From Thermodesulfobacteriota bacterium (GTDB lineage Bacteria; Desulfobacterota; BSN033; UBA1163), in NCBI GenBank assembly GCA_030024065.1, contig JASEIE010000228.1, positions 1 to 6,546 of the forward strand: a stretch of DNA of 6,546 nucleotides. Direction: 5' to 3'. The notes beneath the pieces are model-generated. The model was not told the DNA's origin, searched no databases, and saw nothing but the letters and a program-made list of their open reading frames with translations. Made by a program: the position numbers and the translations under genes. Positions within the stretch are counted from its first letter, which is position 1; every line of letters starts with the position of its first letter. Shown here piece after piece: positions 1 through 5,233 of the stretch.

Positions 1-290
1 CTAACGTGAATATACGCAGGGATGAGGGCAGAATGAAATGACCCCGCAATCACATTAATCACGAACGTGGGAATCACCATCGCCATTAGAAATGCATCCA
101 ACGCATCGCTCGTCCCAAACCATGCGGCGACCCATAGCTCTTTTGCCAGCGCAACCAACTGGCAGATTAATGTCAATACACTGATGGTTATTGCGGTTCC
201 AATGATCCGACGGTGGGTCGCCCCCGCGGCCAAGCCTTTACAATAAACTCCAAGATCAGAACATAGTTTCATTGCTGTACCAAATAACAT
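1..290 (-). CDS. MurJ/MviN-family lipid-linked glycan flippase, N-terminal part (runs off the window)
   Basis: This reading frame is open from an ATG at 290 to the window edge and gives 96 residues. After a cytoplasmic-looking start it shows a first membrane segment (about residues 30-50), then AKELWVAAWFGTSDALDAFL and a hydrophobic stretch ending GSFHSALIPAY. The order R/K-E-x-x-x-A-x-x-F-G-x-S-D-A-x-D-A-F followed by A-x-x-x-x-x-x-G-x-x-x-x-A-x-I/V-P is the MurJ/MviN (MOP superfamily) N-terminus. Family members flip lipid-linked sugars across the inner membrane: lipid II for housekeeping MurJ, or an EPS repeat unit for copies in polysaccharide clusters. The context favours the EPS role, but this is inference. 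The ATG lies only 2 nt after the stop of the upstream glycosyltransferase, so the two are probably translationally coupled. An in-frame ATG at 272 is an alternative start; neither has a strong Shine-Dalgarno. The C-terminal majority of the protein is not visible. Confidence 0.85.
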   Translation of the reverse strand, partial: MLFGTAMKLCSDLGVYCKGLAAGATHRRIIGTAITISVLTLICQLVALAKELWVAAWFGTSDALDAFLMAMVIPTFVINVIAGSFHSALIPAYIHV

Positions 291-292
291 CT

Positions 293-1486
293 CTATCTAA
301 TCTGTGGGCTCCGTTCAATCTTTTTGGCAGGCGTTATACGAAAATGCGCCAGCACCATCTCATAAACCCTTTCCTTCCAGTCGAAAAGAAATGCCTCTTT
401 CCTCTCCTGACATAATCGTTTCATCTCAGACAAAAAGCCCACATCTGAAAAGAATTGCCAAATCTTATCATCCAGGGCCTGTTCGTCTAAAGGATCAAAC
501 ATTAGTTCATCATACTGAAGTATGTCTATAATTCCTGGAATGCGACTGCCAAGGCAAGGGAGATCAGATCCCAGTGCTTCCAGCATTGCATTGGGCATGC
601 CTTCGTTCAATGAAGGCATTATAAAAAGATCAGATGCAAGGTAAATATTCCAAAGTTCATCCTTTTCAAGCCAGCCTGTGAAAATAACCTGTTTGTCAAC
701 CCCCAATCTTTTTGTTAACCCTTTCAGGGATTCCTTATAGCGGATATCGGCTTCTGTTGAGCCGTCCCCCACGATTATAAGATAAAGGTTTTTTATTCCT
801 ATTTTGGGTAAGCAATTTATTAGAATGTCAATATTTTTACCCCGGTTTAGAATACCAACGGTCACCAATACCTTTGCATTCCCAGAAATTCCATATTTTT
901 CTCTCGTTTTAAAAATATCTCCCCGTTCATGAATGTTCATCGGAGGAATATTGTTATGGAGGACTTGAACATCGATCTTCTTTTTCTTCCCTAAGCTCTT
1001 TAATATCTCACCACGGGCAGCCTCATTATTGGTGATGATTTGGTCAGAAAAATGAAGGCCAATACTTTCCACAATCCTGTTTAGAAATAGGAAGCATCTG
1101 GGTGATTCCTGCATCTTGGAACCAAAAGTTAAACTTCCCCTTATCAGAGTTACCATTGGTCTCTTTAGTATCCATTTAGAGATTCCTTGCATAAATGCAT
1201 AGAGAGAGCCAAAAGCGATCAGGAGATCAATTTTATTCCTCCAACCTACCCAAAGAGCCCATGGAGGAAAGACGGAAAGAACTACTATTCTGGCGATGAG
1301 TCCATCTACCTTCTTAAACGGAAAATACATTCTGTGGTTATGGAAAGAAGAATGATCGATTTGGATTGGAGTCAGGGAGAGACAGTGAACTTCCCATTCT
1401 TTTTCCAAGAATGCATCAATCATCATTTTGAATCGATCGTAAGACCCCCCTTTTCGTAATGTGTACATGGCTGTAATGACCTTCAT
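293..1486 (-). CDS. GT4-family glycosyltransferase (GT-B fold)
   Basis: A 397-residue protein of normal length for family GT4. It should transfer a sugar from a nucleotide-sugar donor to a lipid-linked acceptor on the cytoplasmic face of the inner membrane. The N-terminal acceptor domain (about residues 1-195) begins MKVITAMYTLRKGG, typical of the glycine-containing first loop. The C-terminal donor domain (about 203-385) shows KVLVTVGILNRGKN, IIVGDG (237-242), VIFTGWL and the EX7E motif with E295 and E303 in NEGMPNAMLEALG, which contacts the donor in retaining GT4 enzymes. No signal peptide or clear membrane span is seen. The ATG at 1486 is preceded by AGG about 8 nt upstream. The gene is separated from the upstream regulator by two palindromic repeat units and is followed after 2 nt by the flippase, which fits an EPS assembly operon. 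The donor sugar and linkage cannot be read from sequence. Confidence 0.93.
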   Translation of the reverse strand: MKVITAMYTLRKGGSYDRFKMMIDAFLEKEWEVHCLSLTPIQIDHSSFHNHRMYFPFKKVDGLIARIVVLSVFPPWALWVGWRNKIDLLIAFGSLYAFMQGISKWILKRPMVTLIRGSLTFGSKMQESPRCFLFLNRIVESIGLHFSDQIITNNEAARGEILKSLGKKKKIDVQVLHNNIPPMNIHERGDIFKTREKYGISGNAKVLVTVGILNRGKNIDILINCLPKIGIKNLYLIIVGDGSTEADIRYKESLKGLTKRLGVDKQVIFTGWLEKDELWNIYLASDLFIMPSLNEGMPNAMLEALGSDLPCLGSRIPGIIDILQYDELMFDPLDEQALDDKIWQFFSDVGFLSEMKRLCQERKEAFLFDWKERVYEMVLAHFRITPAKKIERSPQIR

Positions 1487-1513
1487 CTCATTACCTATAA
1501 GGAAATACTTATG

Positions 1514-1578
1514 ATTAGGAATCCATGAATGCAGGAAGTCAAGATTTATGAATTTTCATGGTTTCCTGGCTTCCTAAT
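1514..1578. repeat. Palindromic intergenic repeat, gene-less unit A (65 bp)
   Basis: The unit starts ATTAGGAATCC and ends GGCTTCCTAAT. Its outer 24 bases on each side pair at 19 of 24 positions, enclosing an AT-rich core. On the minus strand it reads AGGAAACC-ATG-AAAATTCATAAATC and then TGA (1559-1539), encoding only M-K-I-H-K-S. The AGGAA-ATG-AAAA start matches the start of the GxxExxY gene at 5211, and ATTCATAAA resembles the I-H-K codons at that gene's end (ATTCACAAA, 8 of 9). It is read here as a shrunken copy of the GxxExxY-bearing unit. Confidence 0.7.
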
Positions 1579-1583
1579 AATTT

Positions 1584-1645
1584 ATAATCCATGAATGCAG
1601 GAAATGAAGAATTTATGATTTTTCCTCAATTCCTGGCTTCTTTAT
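1584..1645. repeat. Palindromic intergenic repeat, gene-less unit B (about 62 bp, more degenerate)
   Basis: This is a tandem neighbour of unit A: TCCATGAATGCAGGAA recurs 66 bp after its first copy (1522 and 1588). The right arm is TTCCTCAATTCCTGGCTTC ending in TTTAT. The left end has lost the AGGA of the outer motif (ATAATCC). The outermost base at 1645 is also the last base of the stop codon of the upstream regulator gene, so the unit fills the gap right up to that gene. Confidence 0.6.
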
Positions 1646-2268
1646 TAGGGGAAGCAAATATCCTTAATACAAATCGAATTTGAACCATAAATCTTTCTTA
1701 CTCTTCCTTTTTTCTGGTCATTCTCCGTCAAAGAAGTGATTAAAATGCAATCAGGTTTGAGCTCCTGAACCCGGCTCATCGGTTCCACCTCATATCCAAA
1801 AATAATTTGAGGGATCATTTTCTCATCGTCTTCAACAATTCCCACTAACTTCAGATTTACCCCCTGAAGAGTAATGTATGCCACTTCCATCTCGTCGCTT
1901 AATCCATAAAATACGATCCGCCTCATCCCATCACGCTGCATCTCCAGGAGTCTTTCAGCGATAATTTTTTTCAATGCTGAATAATGTTGAACCGTAGAGG
2001 ATATAAGGCGAAATGTTAATCTTGCTTTTTCTTCAAACCCCCTCGGTGTTAAGCCATATTCAATCTTTCGACGGTTTAGATCCCGTATTCGAATCCACCC
2101 TTTTCGGGCCATCCTTTTCAAACAGGCATTCGTTACCCCTAAAGCAATACCGAATTTATTGCTCAATTTGCGTTGGGAAATGATGGGGTTTCTCTCCAGT
2201 TCTTCGAGAATTCGAAGGTCCCTGACCTGATCGGAGGGTTTAAAGATATTGTTTTGGTCGGTATTCAT
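1645..2268 (-). CDS. MarR-like winged-helix EPS regulator with Rossmann-like C-terminal domain
   Basis: A 207-residue two-domain protein. Residues about 17-85 form a winged helix: RILEELERNPIISQRKLSNK, then FGIALGVTNACLKRMARKGW as recognition helix, then a basic wing and YGLTPRGFEEKARLT. This closely resembles the MarR-family EPS-associated regulators found in exosortase/EPS clusters (TIGR04176 type). Residues about 116-205 look like a Rossmann or CoA-binding-type fold: RRIVFYGLSDEMEVAYITLQ, LVGIVEDDE, IIFGYEVEPM, PDCILITSL. This resembles the nucleotide-sugar or dinucleotide-binding domains of polysaccharide enzymes, so the protein may sense a pathway metabolite; that is inference. The glycine loop is reduced (YGLSDE), so ligand binding is uncertain. 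The ATG at 2268 has no clear Shine-Dalgarno. It follows a long AT-rich leader with a sigma-54 promoter candidate at 2439-2454 and an inverted repeat at 2316-2330. Rex has the same domain order, but this wing and recognition helix are MarR_EPS-like. Confidence 0.85.
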   Translation of the reverse strand: MNTDQNNIFKPSDQVRDLRILEELERNPIISQRKLSNKFGIALGVTNACLKRMARKGWIRIRDLNRRKIEYGLTPRGFEEKARLTFRLISSTVQHYSALKKIIAERLLEMQRDGMRRIVFYGLSDEMEVAYITLQGVNLKLVGIVEDDEKMIPQIIFGYEVEPMSRVQELKPDCILITSLTENDQKKGRVRKIYGSNSICIKDICFP

Positions 2269-2315
2269 CGCAATTATGGCAACTTTTGTAAATTAAAGGA
2301 CAATTTCTGATCACC

Positions 2316-2330
2316 GTTCATAGCTTGAAC
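2316..2330. promoter_or_regulatory. Candidate operator: inverted repeat GTTCA-N5-TGAAC
   Basis: GTTCATAGCTTGAAC has perfect 5-bp arms around a 5-bp spacer, 48 bp upstream of the regulator start and downstream of the sigma-54 candidate. The spacing and position suit a dimeric winged-helix repressor acting on its own gene. A 5-bp arm is short and could be chance. Confidence 0.3.
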
Positions 2331-2372
2331 ATTAAAAAGAAAAAAAATAAAAATTAAAATAACTTATTGAAT

Positions 2373-2390
2373 TTTAAAAAATTTTTTAAA
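2373..2390. repeat. Perfect 18-bp AT palindrome
   Basis: TTTAAAAAATTTTTTAAA is identical to its own reverse complement and lies in the AT-rich leader of the regulator gene. A6T6 tracts of this kind curve DNA and are favoured by nucleoid proteins and by RNA polymerase upstream elements. It may equally be a product of the local base composition. Confidence 0.45.
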
Positions 2391-2438
2391 CAAACCCATT
2401 TTATTCCTCACGAAAAATTTTAATTTAAAAATATCTAT

Positions 2439-2454
2439 AGCAATTTTTATGCCA
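2439..2454 (-). promoter_or_regulatory. Sigma-54 (RpoN) promoter candidate upstream of the EPS regulator
   Basis: Read on the minus strand, TGGCATAAAAATTGCT matches the sigma-54 consensus TGGCAC-N5-TTGC(A/T). The -24 GG and -12 GC dinucleotides have exactly the required spacing, and the main departure is C to T in the -24 element. Transcription would start near 2428 and give a leader of about 160 nt before the regulator ATG. EPS clusters linked to exosortase systems are known to use sigma-54 activators of the PrsK/PrsR type, so the match is biologically sensible. Not verified experimentally. Confidence 0.55.
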
Positions 2455-2540
2455 TTTTTCCAGATTTTAAAGTCTTTGAATGTTTGTAATCAAAGTAACT
2501 TCCCATTACGACTTCGTCACCTTCTTATTGCACCTTCTAT

Positions 2541-2562
2541 CATGGCTTCCTGTATTCCTTAT
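2541..2562. repeat. Solo arm of the palindromic repeat family
   Basis: CATGGCTTCCTGTATTCC followed by TTAT matches the right arm of the complete units (TTCCTGcaTTCCTTAT) in the same orientation. No matching left arm is visible within the preceding 80 bases, so it is probably a remnant. Confidence 0.5.
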
Positions 2563-2601
2563 CATTGATTAGAAAATAGGTTCTTCATCCCCAAATGTAG
2601 G

Positions 2602-2621
2602 GGAGCCCCTCTGTAGGCTCC
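2602..2621 (-). terminator. GC-rich hairpin downstream of the MNT gene, possible terminator
   Basis: GGAGCC (2602-2607) and GGCTCC (2616-2621) form a perfect 6-bp stem with an 8-nt loop, 13 nt after the MNT stop. The U-tract expected of an intrinsic terminator is missing on either strand. The surrounding 2590-2640 patch has overlapping alternative stems (CCCC with GGGG at 2590-2604), so it may instead be a REP-like repeat. It stands out against the AT-rich flank. Confidence 0.3.
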
Positions 2622-2633
2622 TTCAATAGGCGG

Positions 2634-2996
2634 CTACGACTGTATCGGCTCCTCTTTAGAGAACAACACAACTCCTTTCTCTGTCATCTTATCAAGGGTT
2701 GGTTGTAATATCTGATATTCTTCGTACGTAAAAAGATGGGGTTCGAGGCGTGGAATGTTAATCGTCTTCTTTACTATGGCATAAGCATCCTCTCTTACCT
2801 TACCACTATACACGACCAAGAGGTCAATATCACTGCCTACGGTATAACGGTCTTTCGAATAAGAACCAAATAGAATAACCCTGTTGAGAGGGAGTTTCGC
2901 TTCAAGATCCTTCAGTTTTCCCTTAAGGATTTGAATTAACTTTTCTTTATCAAATTCGGGATAAAATATCCTGACAGAACCTGATAATCTTTTCAC
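2634..2996 (-). CDS. MNT-type nucleotidyltransferase, probable antitoxin partner of HEPN
   Basis: From a GTG at 2996 this gives 120 residues, the usual size of minimal nucleotidyltransferases. The DNA polymerase beta-like core has LFGSYSKDRYTVGSDIDLLV, with the GSX10DXD motif at G44-S45 and D56/D58, which binds metal and nucleotide. The third acidic position is probably E85 in RLEPHLFTYEEY. In the studied MntA/HepT systems the MNT protein neutralises its HEPN partner by transferring AMP to a tyrosine; that role here is inference from pairing. The gene overlaps the upstream HEPN gene by 47 nt. An ATG at 3098 would add 34 residues, but that extension is only the other frame of the HEPN gene and looks nothing like the family. 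No other standard start lies between the GTG and the conserved core, so GTG 2996 is preferred. The start is less certain than the gene. Confidence 0.88.
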   Translation of the reverse strand: MKRLSGSVRIFYPEFDKEKLIQILKGKLKDLEAKLPLNRVILFGSYSKDRYTVGSDIDLLVVYSGKVREDAYAIVKKTINIPRLEPHLFTYEEYQILQPTLDKMTEKGVVLFSKEEPIQS

Positions 2997-3342
2997 AATG
3001 AGCGATGAGCCTCCTTGCCTCCTCCCTGGTATAACGATCCTTAGGAGATCCAGACGGGTGGGCATTGGGGTATCTTGTTGGGATATAAGCTTTATCAAGC
3101 TCTAACGCACCATCGACAAGTTCTTCCGGAACGGGATGCCTTTTTGAAAGTTCCAAAAGCAGATCTGAAACCGAATGCCCCCATGCTTCTGCTCCCATCT
3201 TCTGGAAGACAGATTTTACAGCCTTTTCCGCAGCCTGTTGAGAAGAAAAACAAGCCCAATTGTAGAACCCTCTTTCCATATCGCTCTGAGCATGTTCCAG
3301 ATCTCCAACAGCCTGATCCATCCAGTCTTTGCTTCTTTCCAT
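2950..3342 (-). CDS. HEPN-domain protein, probable RNase toxin of a HEPN/MNT pair
   Basis: A 130-residue, all-helical HEPN protein. The N-terminal helices read SKDWMDQAVGDLEHA, followed by the signature YNWACFSSQQAAEKAVKSVF, the GHSVSDLLLEL helix, and RYPNAHPSGSP near residue 90. R90 and H95 fit the RX4-6H motif that supplies the catalytic residues of HEPN RNases. It differs from the HepT pattern (RX4HXY): a proline follows the histidine and there is no tyrosine two residues on, so the modified tyrosine would differ (Y91 or Y104 are options). This places it nearer the broad PF05168/COG2250-like group. The next gene is an overlapping MNT nucleotidyltransferase, the standard partner order. The ATG at 3342 is chosen; a TTG directly upstream (3345) sits at a better distance from the weak AGG and cannot be excluded. 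Toxicity is inferred. Confidence 0.88.
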   Translation of the reverse strand: MERSKDWMDQAVGDLEHAQSDMERGFYNWACFSSQQAAEKAVKSVFQKMGAEAWGHSVSDLLLELSKRHPVPEELVDGALELDKAYIPTRYPNAHPSGSPKDRYTREEARRLIAHCEKIIRFCQDILSRI

Positions 3343-3416
3343 CAATAAATTACCTATTTGAGTTAGAGGAGATAACCATTTAAATTAGCAATGTTTATAG
3401 GTGCTTTCCTGAATTA

Positions 3417-3445
3417 ATACTGTCATTATTTCATGTAATGGTCAA
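3417..3445 (-). promoter_or_regulatory. Weak promoter candidate with an inverted repeat, upstream of HEPN/MNT
   Basis: On the minus strand TTGACC (3445-3440) is a good -35 box. The sequence 17 nt on, CAGTAT (3422-3417), matches only 3 of 6 bases of a -10 box. Between them lies the inverted repeat CATTA-N7-TAATG (3424-3440), a position where a bound repressor would block polymerase. Autoregulation would be usual for a toxin-antitoxin unit, but this evidence is thin. Confidence 0.25.
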
Positions 3446-3463
3446 GCAAAAAAGATAGGGAAT

Positions 3464-3479
3464 CAGGAGCGCAGTCCTG
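3464..3479 (-). terminator. Small hairpin just after the GT4 stop codon, weak terminator candidate
   Basis: CAGGA-GCGCAG-TCCTG gives a 5-bp stem and 6-nt loop starting 2 nt after the glycosyltransferase stop. On the minus strand a T6 run follows about 10 nt later, which is too far for a classic intrinsic terminator. Confidence 0.25.
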
Positions 3480-3481
3480 TA

Positions 3482-4660
3482 TTAGCATGTTCCTAAATCA
3501 AGGGTTTCATGATACATCCTTTTAATTTTTTCAATGATCACCGGCCAGAGGACCTTTTTTTCAATGATTAAAAGATTTCTTTTGACGCTTTCTTCCAATA
3601 AGGATTGATTTTTATTAAATTCAATAATGCGCCTGGCAAGATATTTTTCATCATCTGTCGGAAACAAAAATCCATTTTCGCCATCGATAATCCATTCCCT
3701 ATTGGACGGAATATCTGTGACCACGGGGAAAGCCCCTGAGGCCATTGCTTCAAGCAATGATACGGATGTCCCATCATATAGAGAGGTAGAGACATAAATA
3801 TCTGCTTCCCCAAGGAGATGGGGCATTTCTTCATGGGGAATACGACCAAGGAATTGAACATATTCTTCGACATTCAATCTATTTGCTTCGTTCTCTAAAT
3901 TCTTCCTTTCAGGTCCATCCCCGGCAATCAGAAATTTTACTTTTGGCTCTTCTCTGATGACCAATGGAATCGCCCGGATTAATAAAGAGACATTGTAAAT
4001 GGGTTGAAGATTCCGGTTGCTAAGAATTGTGAAAGACCTTTCTCTTAATTCATTTATTCTTTCTTTTCCCCTCTCCAAAAAGGCATCATCCACCCCCATG
4101 GGTATTATTGAATTTTTTTTATCGCTGATACCCAATTGTTCCATCTCCCTCTTCTGCACTTCAGAGACACAGTTTAGATGGGTTGCTTTTCTACAAACAT
4201 AGATAAAAAGCTTTAGAAGAATACCGGACCTTTCTATGGCCATTCTCAGGTCAGAACCATGGATTGTAACAATAAGAGGTTTCCTCGTGAGTATTCCAAT
4301 AAAAACACCGATCAGTCCTGTCGGAATGGCCCAGTGAGAATGGATCATTGTACATCGATGTTTGAGCATTGCAAAAATGGTGAAGAGGAATCCTGACAAA
4401 TAATAAAGAATCATTCGAAAGTATGGAATCTTTTCCCGCTCTATCAGAAGCCTGTTCCCAGAAAAAAAAGGAAAACGATAAATCTTTATTCCCTGTTGCT
4501 CCTCAACATAACGACTTCCTCGATAAATCTTTGGGGTTACCACAGAGATCTTGTATCCTTCTCTTTGCAACAGGGTAGCCATTTTTTTAATGAAGATTCC
4601 CCGGTAGGAGGAATCGAAGTCAGGATACGCATTGGTTATAAGGAGAACTGAATTAATCAT
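3482..4660 (-). CDS. GT4-family glycosyltransferase (GT-B fold)
   Basis: A 392-residue protein of typical GT4 length. The N-terminal domain starts SVLLITNAYPDFDSSYRGIF, the common opening of EPS GT4 enzymes in which the first loop meets the acceptor. It continues with HSHWAIPTGLIG (108-118) and VTIHGSDLR (131-139), the usual HGSD motif. The donor domain (about 208-385) has FLIAGDGPER (243-252), QFLGRIPHEEMP and YDGTSVSLLEAMASGAFPVV. The first acid of EX7E is an aspartate here (D296, with E304), as is common in the DGTSVSLLEAM subgroup. It probably adds a sugar to the lipid-linked EPS precursor in the cytoplasm. The start ATG at 4660 fits the family N-terminus, yet has no Shine-Dalgarno: its first two bases are the last two of a palindromic repeat unit. 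It lies 167 bp after the GxxExxY gene and 139 bp before HEPN. The sugar specificity is unknown. Confidence 0.93.
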   Translation of the reverse strand: MINSVLLITNAYPDFDSSYRGIFIKKMATLLQREGYKISVVTPKIYRGSRYVEEQQGIKIYRFPFFSGNRLLIEREKIPYFRMILYYLSGFLFTIFAMLKHRCTMIHSHWAIPTGLIGVFIGILTRKPLIVTIHGSDLRMAIERSGILLKLFIYVCRKATHLNCVSEVQKREMEQLGISDKKNSIIPMGVDDAFLERGKERINELRERSFTILSNRNLQPIYNVSLLIRAIPLVIREEPKVKFLIAGDGPERKNLENEANRLNVEEYVQFLGRIPHEEMPHLLGEADIYVSTSLYDGTSVSLLEAMASGAFPVVTDIPSNREWIIDGENGFLFPTDDEKYLARRIIEFNKNQSLLEESVKRNLLIIEKKVLWPVIIEKIKRMYHETLDLGTC

Positions 4661-4728
4661 AAGGAGGCCAGGAATCCAGGAGAATTTAAATAATTATTTT
4701 TTACTTCCTGCCTTCATGGGTTCCTCAT
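4659..4728. repeat. Palindromic intergenic repeat, gene-less unit 1 (70 bp)
   Basis: Left arm ATAAGGAGGCCAGGAATCC and right arm CCTTCATGGGTTCCTCAT pair at about 17 of 23 positions, around an AT-rich core (AATTTAAATAATTATTTTTT). Each arm is built from a degenerate 8-bp step, AGGAAnnC on one side and TTCCTGnn on the other. The first two bases (4659-4660) are the T and A positions of the adjacent glycosyltransferase ATG. One base (4729) separates it from unit 2. Confidence 0.7.
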
Positions 4729-4729
4729 C

Positions 4730-4793
4730 ATAAGGAAGCCAGGAACACAGGAGAATTCAGAATGCTTTTTTCATGCCTTCCTGCATTCCTTAT
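4730..4793. repeat. Palindromic intergenic repeat, gene-less unit 2 (64 bp)
   Basis: It begins ATAAGGAAGCCAGGAA and ends TTCCTGCATTCCTTAT; these outer 16-mers pair at 14 of 16 positions. On the minus strand the interior reads AGGAAGGC-ATG-AAAAAAGCATTC and then TGA, so the ribosome-binding site and ATG-AAA-A start of the GxxExxY gene appear to be retained before an immediate stop. One base (4794) separates it from the gene-bearing unit. Confidence 0.75.
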
Positions 4794-4794
4794 A

Positions 4795-4826
4795 ATAAGG
4801 AAGCCAGGAACACAGGAACCCAGGAA
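4795..4826. repeat. Left terminal repeat: four tandem AGGAAnnC octamers
   Basis: From 4799 the sequence is AGGAAgcC, AGGAAcaC, AGGAAccC, AGGAAct, an 8-bp period with two free positions per step. It ends immediately before the GxxExxY stop codon (4828-4830). The same octamer step builds all arms of this repeat family. Confidence 0.75.
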
Positions 4827-4827
4827 C

Positions 4828-5211
4828 TTATTTGTGAATGACTCTTTTTACCTCTACTACTTTTCGGGAGAAATTAATAAGCAAACCATGTTCTTTACCT
4901 AATGCTTTCAGATAGGATTTAACAATAGCAAAATGAATATCCTCAATATTTTTAACTGCCTTTAATTCAACAACAATGGTATTGTCAACAATAAGGTCGA
5001 GTCTGTGCCTCCCAACTTCAACACCATCGTATTTAATGACAACTTCTCGCTGTTTTTCAACCTGTAGATTATGCTTATGTAATTCGATAACAAAGGCATT
5101 TTCATAAATCGACTCCAAGAATCCAGGACCCAGTTTTTTATGCACTTCAATAGCACACCCGATAATCTTGTCAGTTAGATCTTCATGTTCTAATCCTTCT
5201 ACTGTTTTCAT
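4828..5211 (-). CDS. GxxExxY protein, PD-(D/E)XK nuclease-like fold
   Basis: A 127-residue protein, full length for the GxxExxY family (PF13366, PDDEXK_3 type). It shows the name-giving motif in LGPGFLESIYE (G30, E33, Y36) after the helix TDKIIGCAIEVHKKL. A nuclease-like core follows: RLDLIVDNTIVVELKA with D72, E82 and K84, i.e. D-x9-E-x-K, then YLKALGKEHGLLINFS. These are the residues expected of a PD-(D/E)XK metal site, but no enzymatic activity is established for the family. ATG 5211 has a good ribosome-binding site (AGGGA, 5 nt spacing). The gene is 22 nt after the GT2 stop and shares its strand, but nothing ties it to polysaccharide synthesis. It is framed by near-identical inverted repeats and beside two gene-less copies of the same repeat, which suggests it arrived as a unit. 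Confidence 0.92.
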   Translation of the reverse strand: MKTVEGLEHEDLTDKIIGCAIEVHKKLGPGFLESIYENAFVIELHKHNLQVEKQREVVIKYDGVEVGRHRLDLIVDNTIVVELKAVKNIEDIHFAIVKSYLKALGKEHGLLINFSRKVVEVKRVIHK

Positions 5212-5233
5212 GACTTCCCTATTATCTCTTTTC

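Larger units (their letters stand above)
2269..2633. other. 365-bp intergenic region upstream of the EPS regulator
   Basis: No convincing gene is present. From the regulator outward it holds an inverted repeat (2316-2330), about 140 bases of very AT-rich sequence (2331-2470) with long A and T runs and a perfect palindrome (2373-2390), a sigma-54 promoter candidate (2439-2454), a single arm of the palindromic repeat family (2541-2562), and a GC-rich hairpin patch (2590-2640) just after the MNT gene. The region probably separates the HEPN/MNT unit from the regulator-led operon. Confidence 0.7.

Noticed and set aside
304..531. Open frame of 75 codons on the plus strand
   Set aside because: It lies antisense within the GT4 gene, has no family resemblance and no ribosome-binding site; the minus frame carries the conserved motifs.
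1187..1459. Open frame of 90 codons on the plus strand
   Set aside because: Antisense to the N-terminal half of the GT4 gene, with a low-complexity protein and no recognisable domain.
1645..2268. Identification of the regulator as Rex
   Set aside because: Domain order is the same, but the winged helix matches EPS-type MarR regulators and the Rossmann part lacks the Rex glycine-rich NAD(H) loop.
2997..3098. Longer N-terminus for the MNT gene starting at ATG 3098
   Set aside because: The extra 34 residues are only the alternate frame of the conserved HEPN coding sequence and do not resemble an MNT N-terminus.
4659..4826. CRISPR array, suggested by repeats at 65-70 bp spacing
   Set aside because: The repeats are degenerate, palindromic over the whole unit and lack unique spacers of constant length; the 'spacers' are homologous AT-rich cores. 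No cas genes are present.
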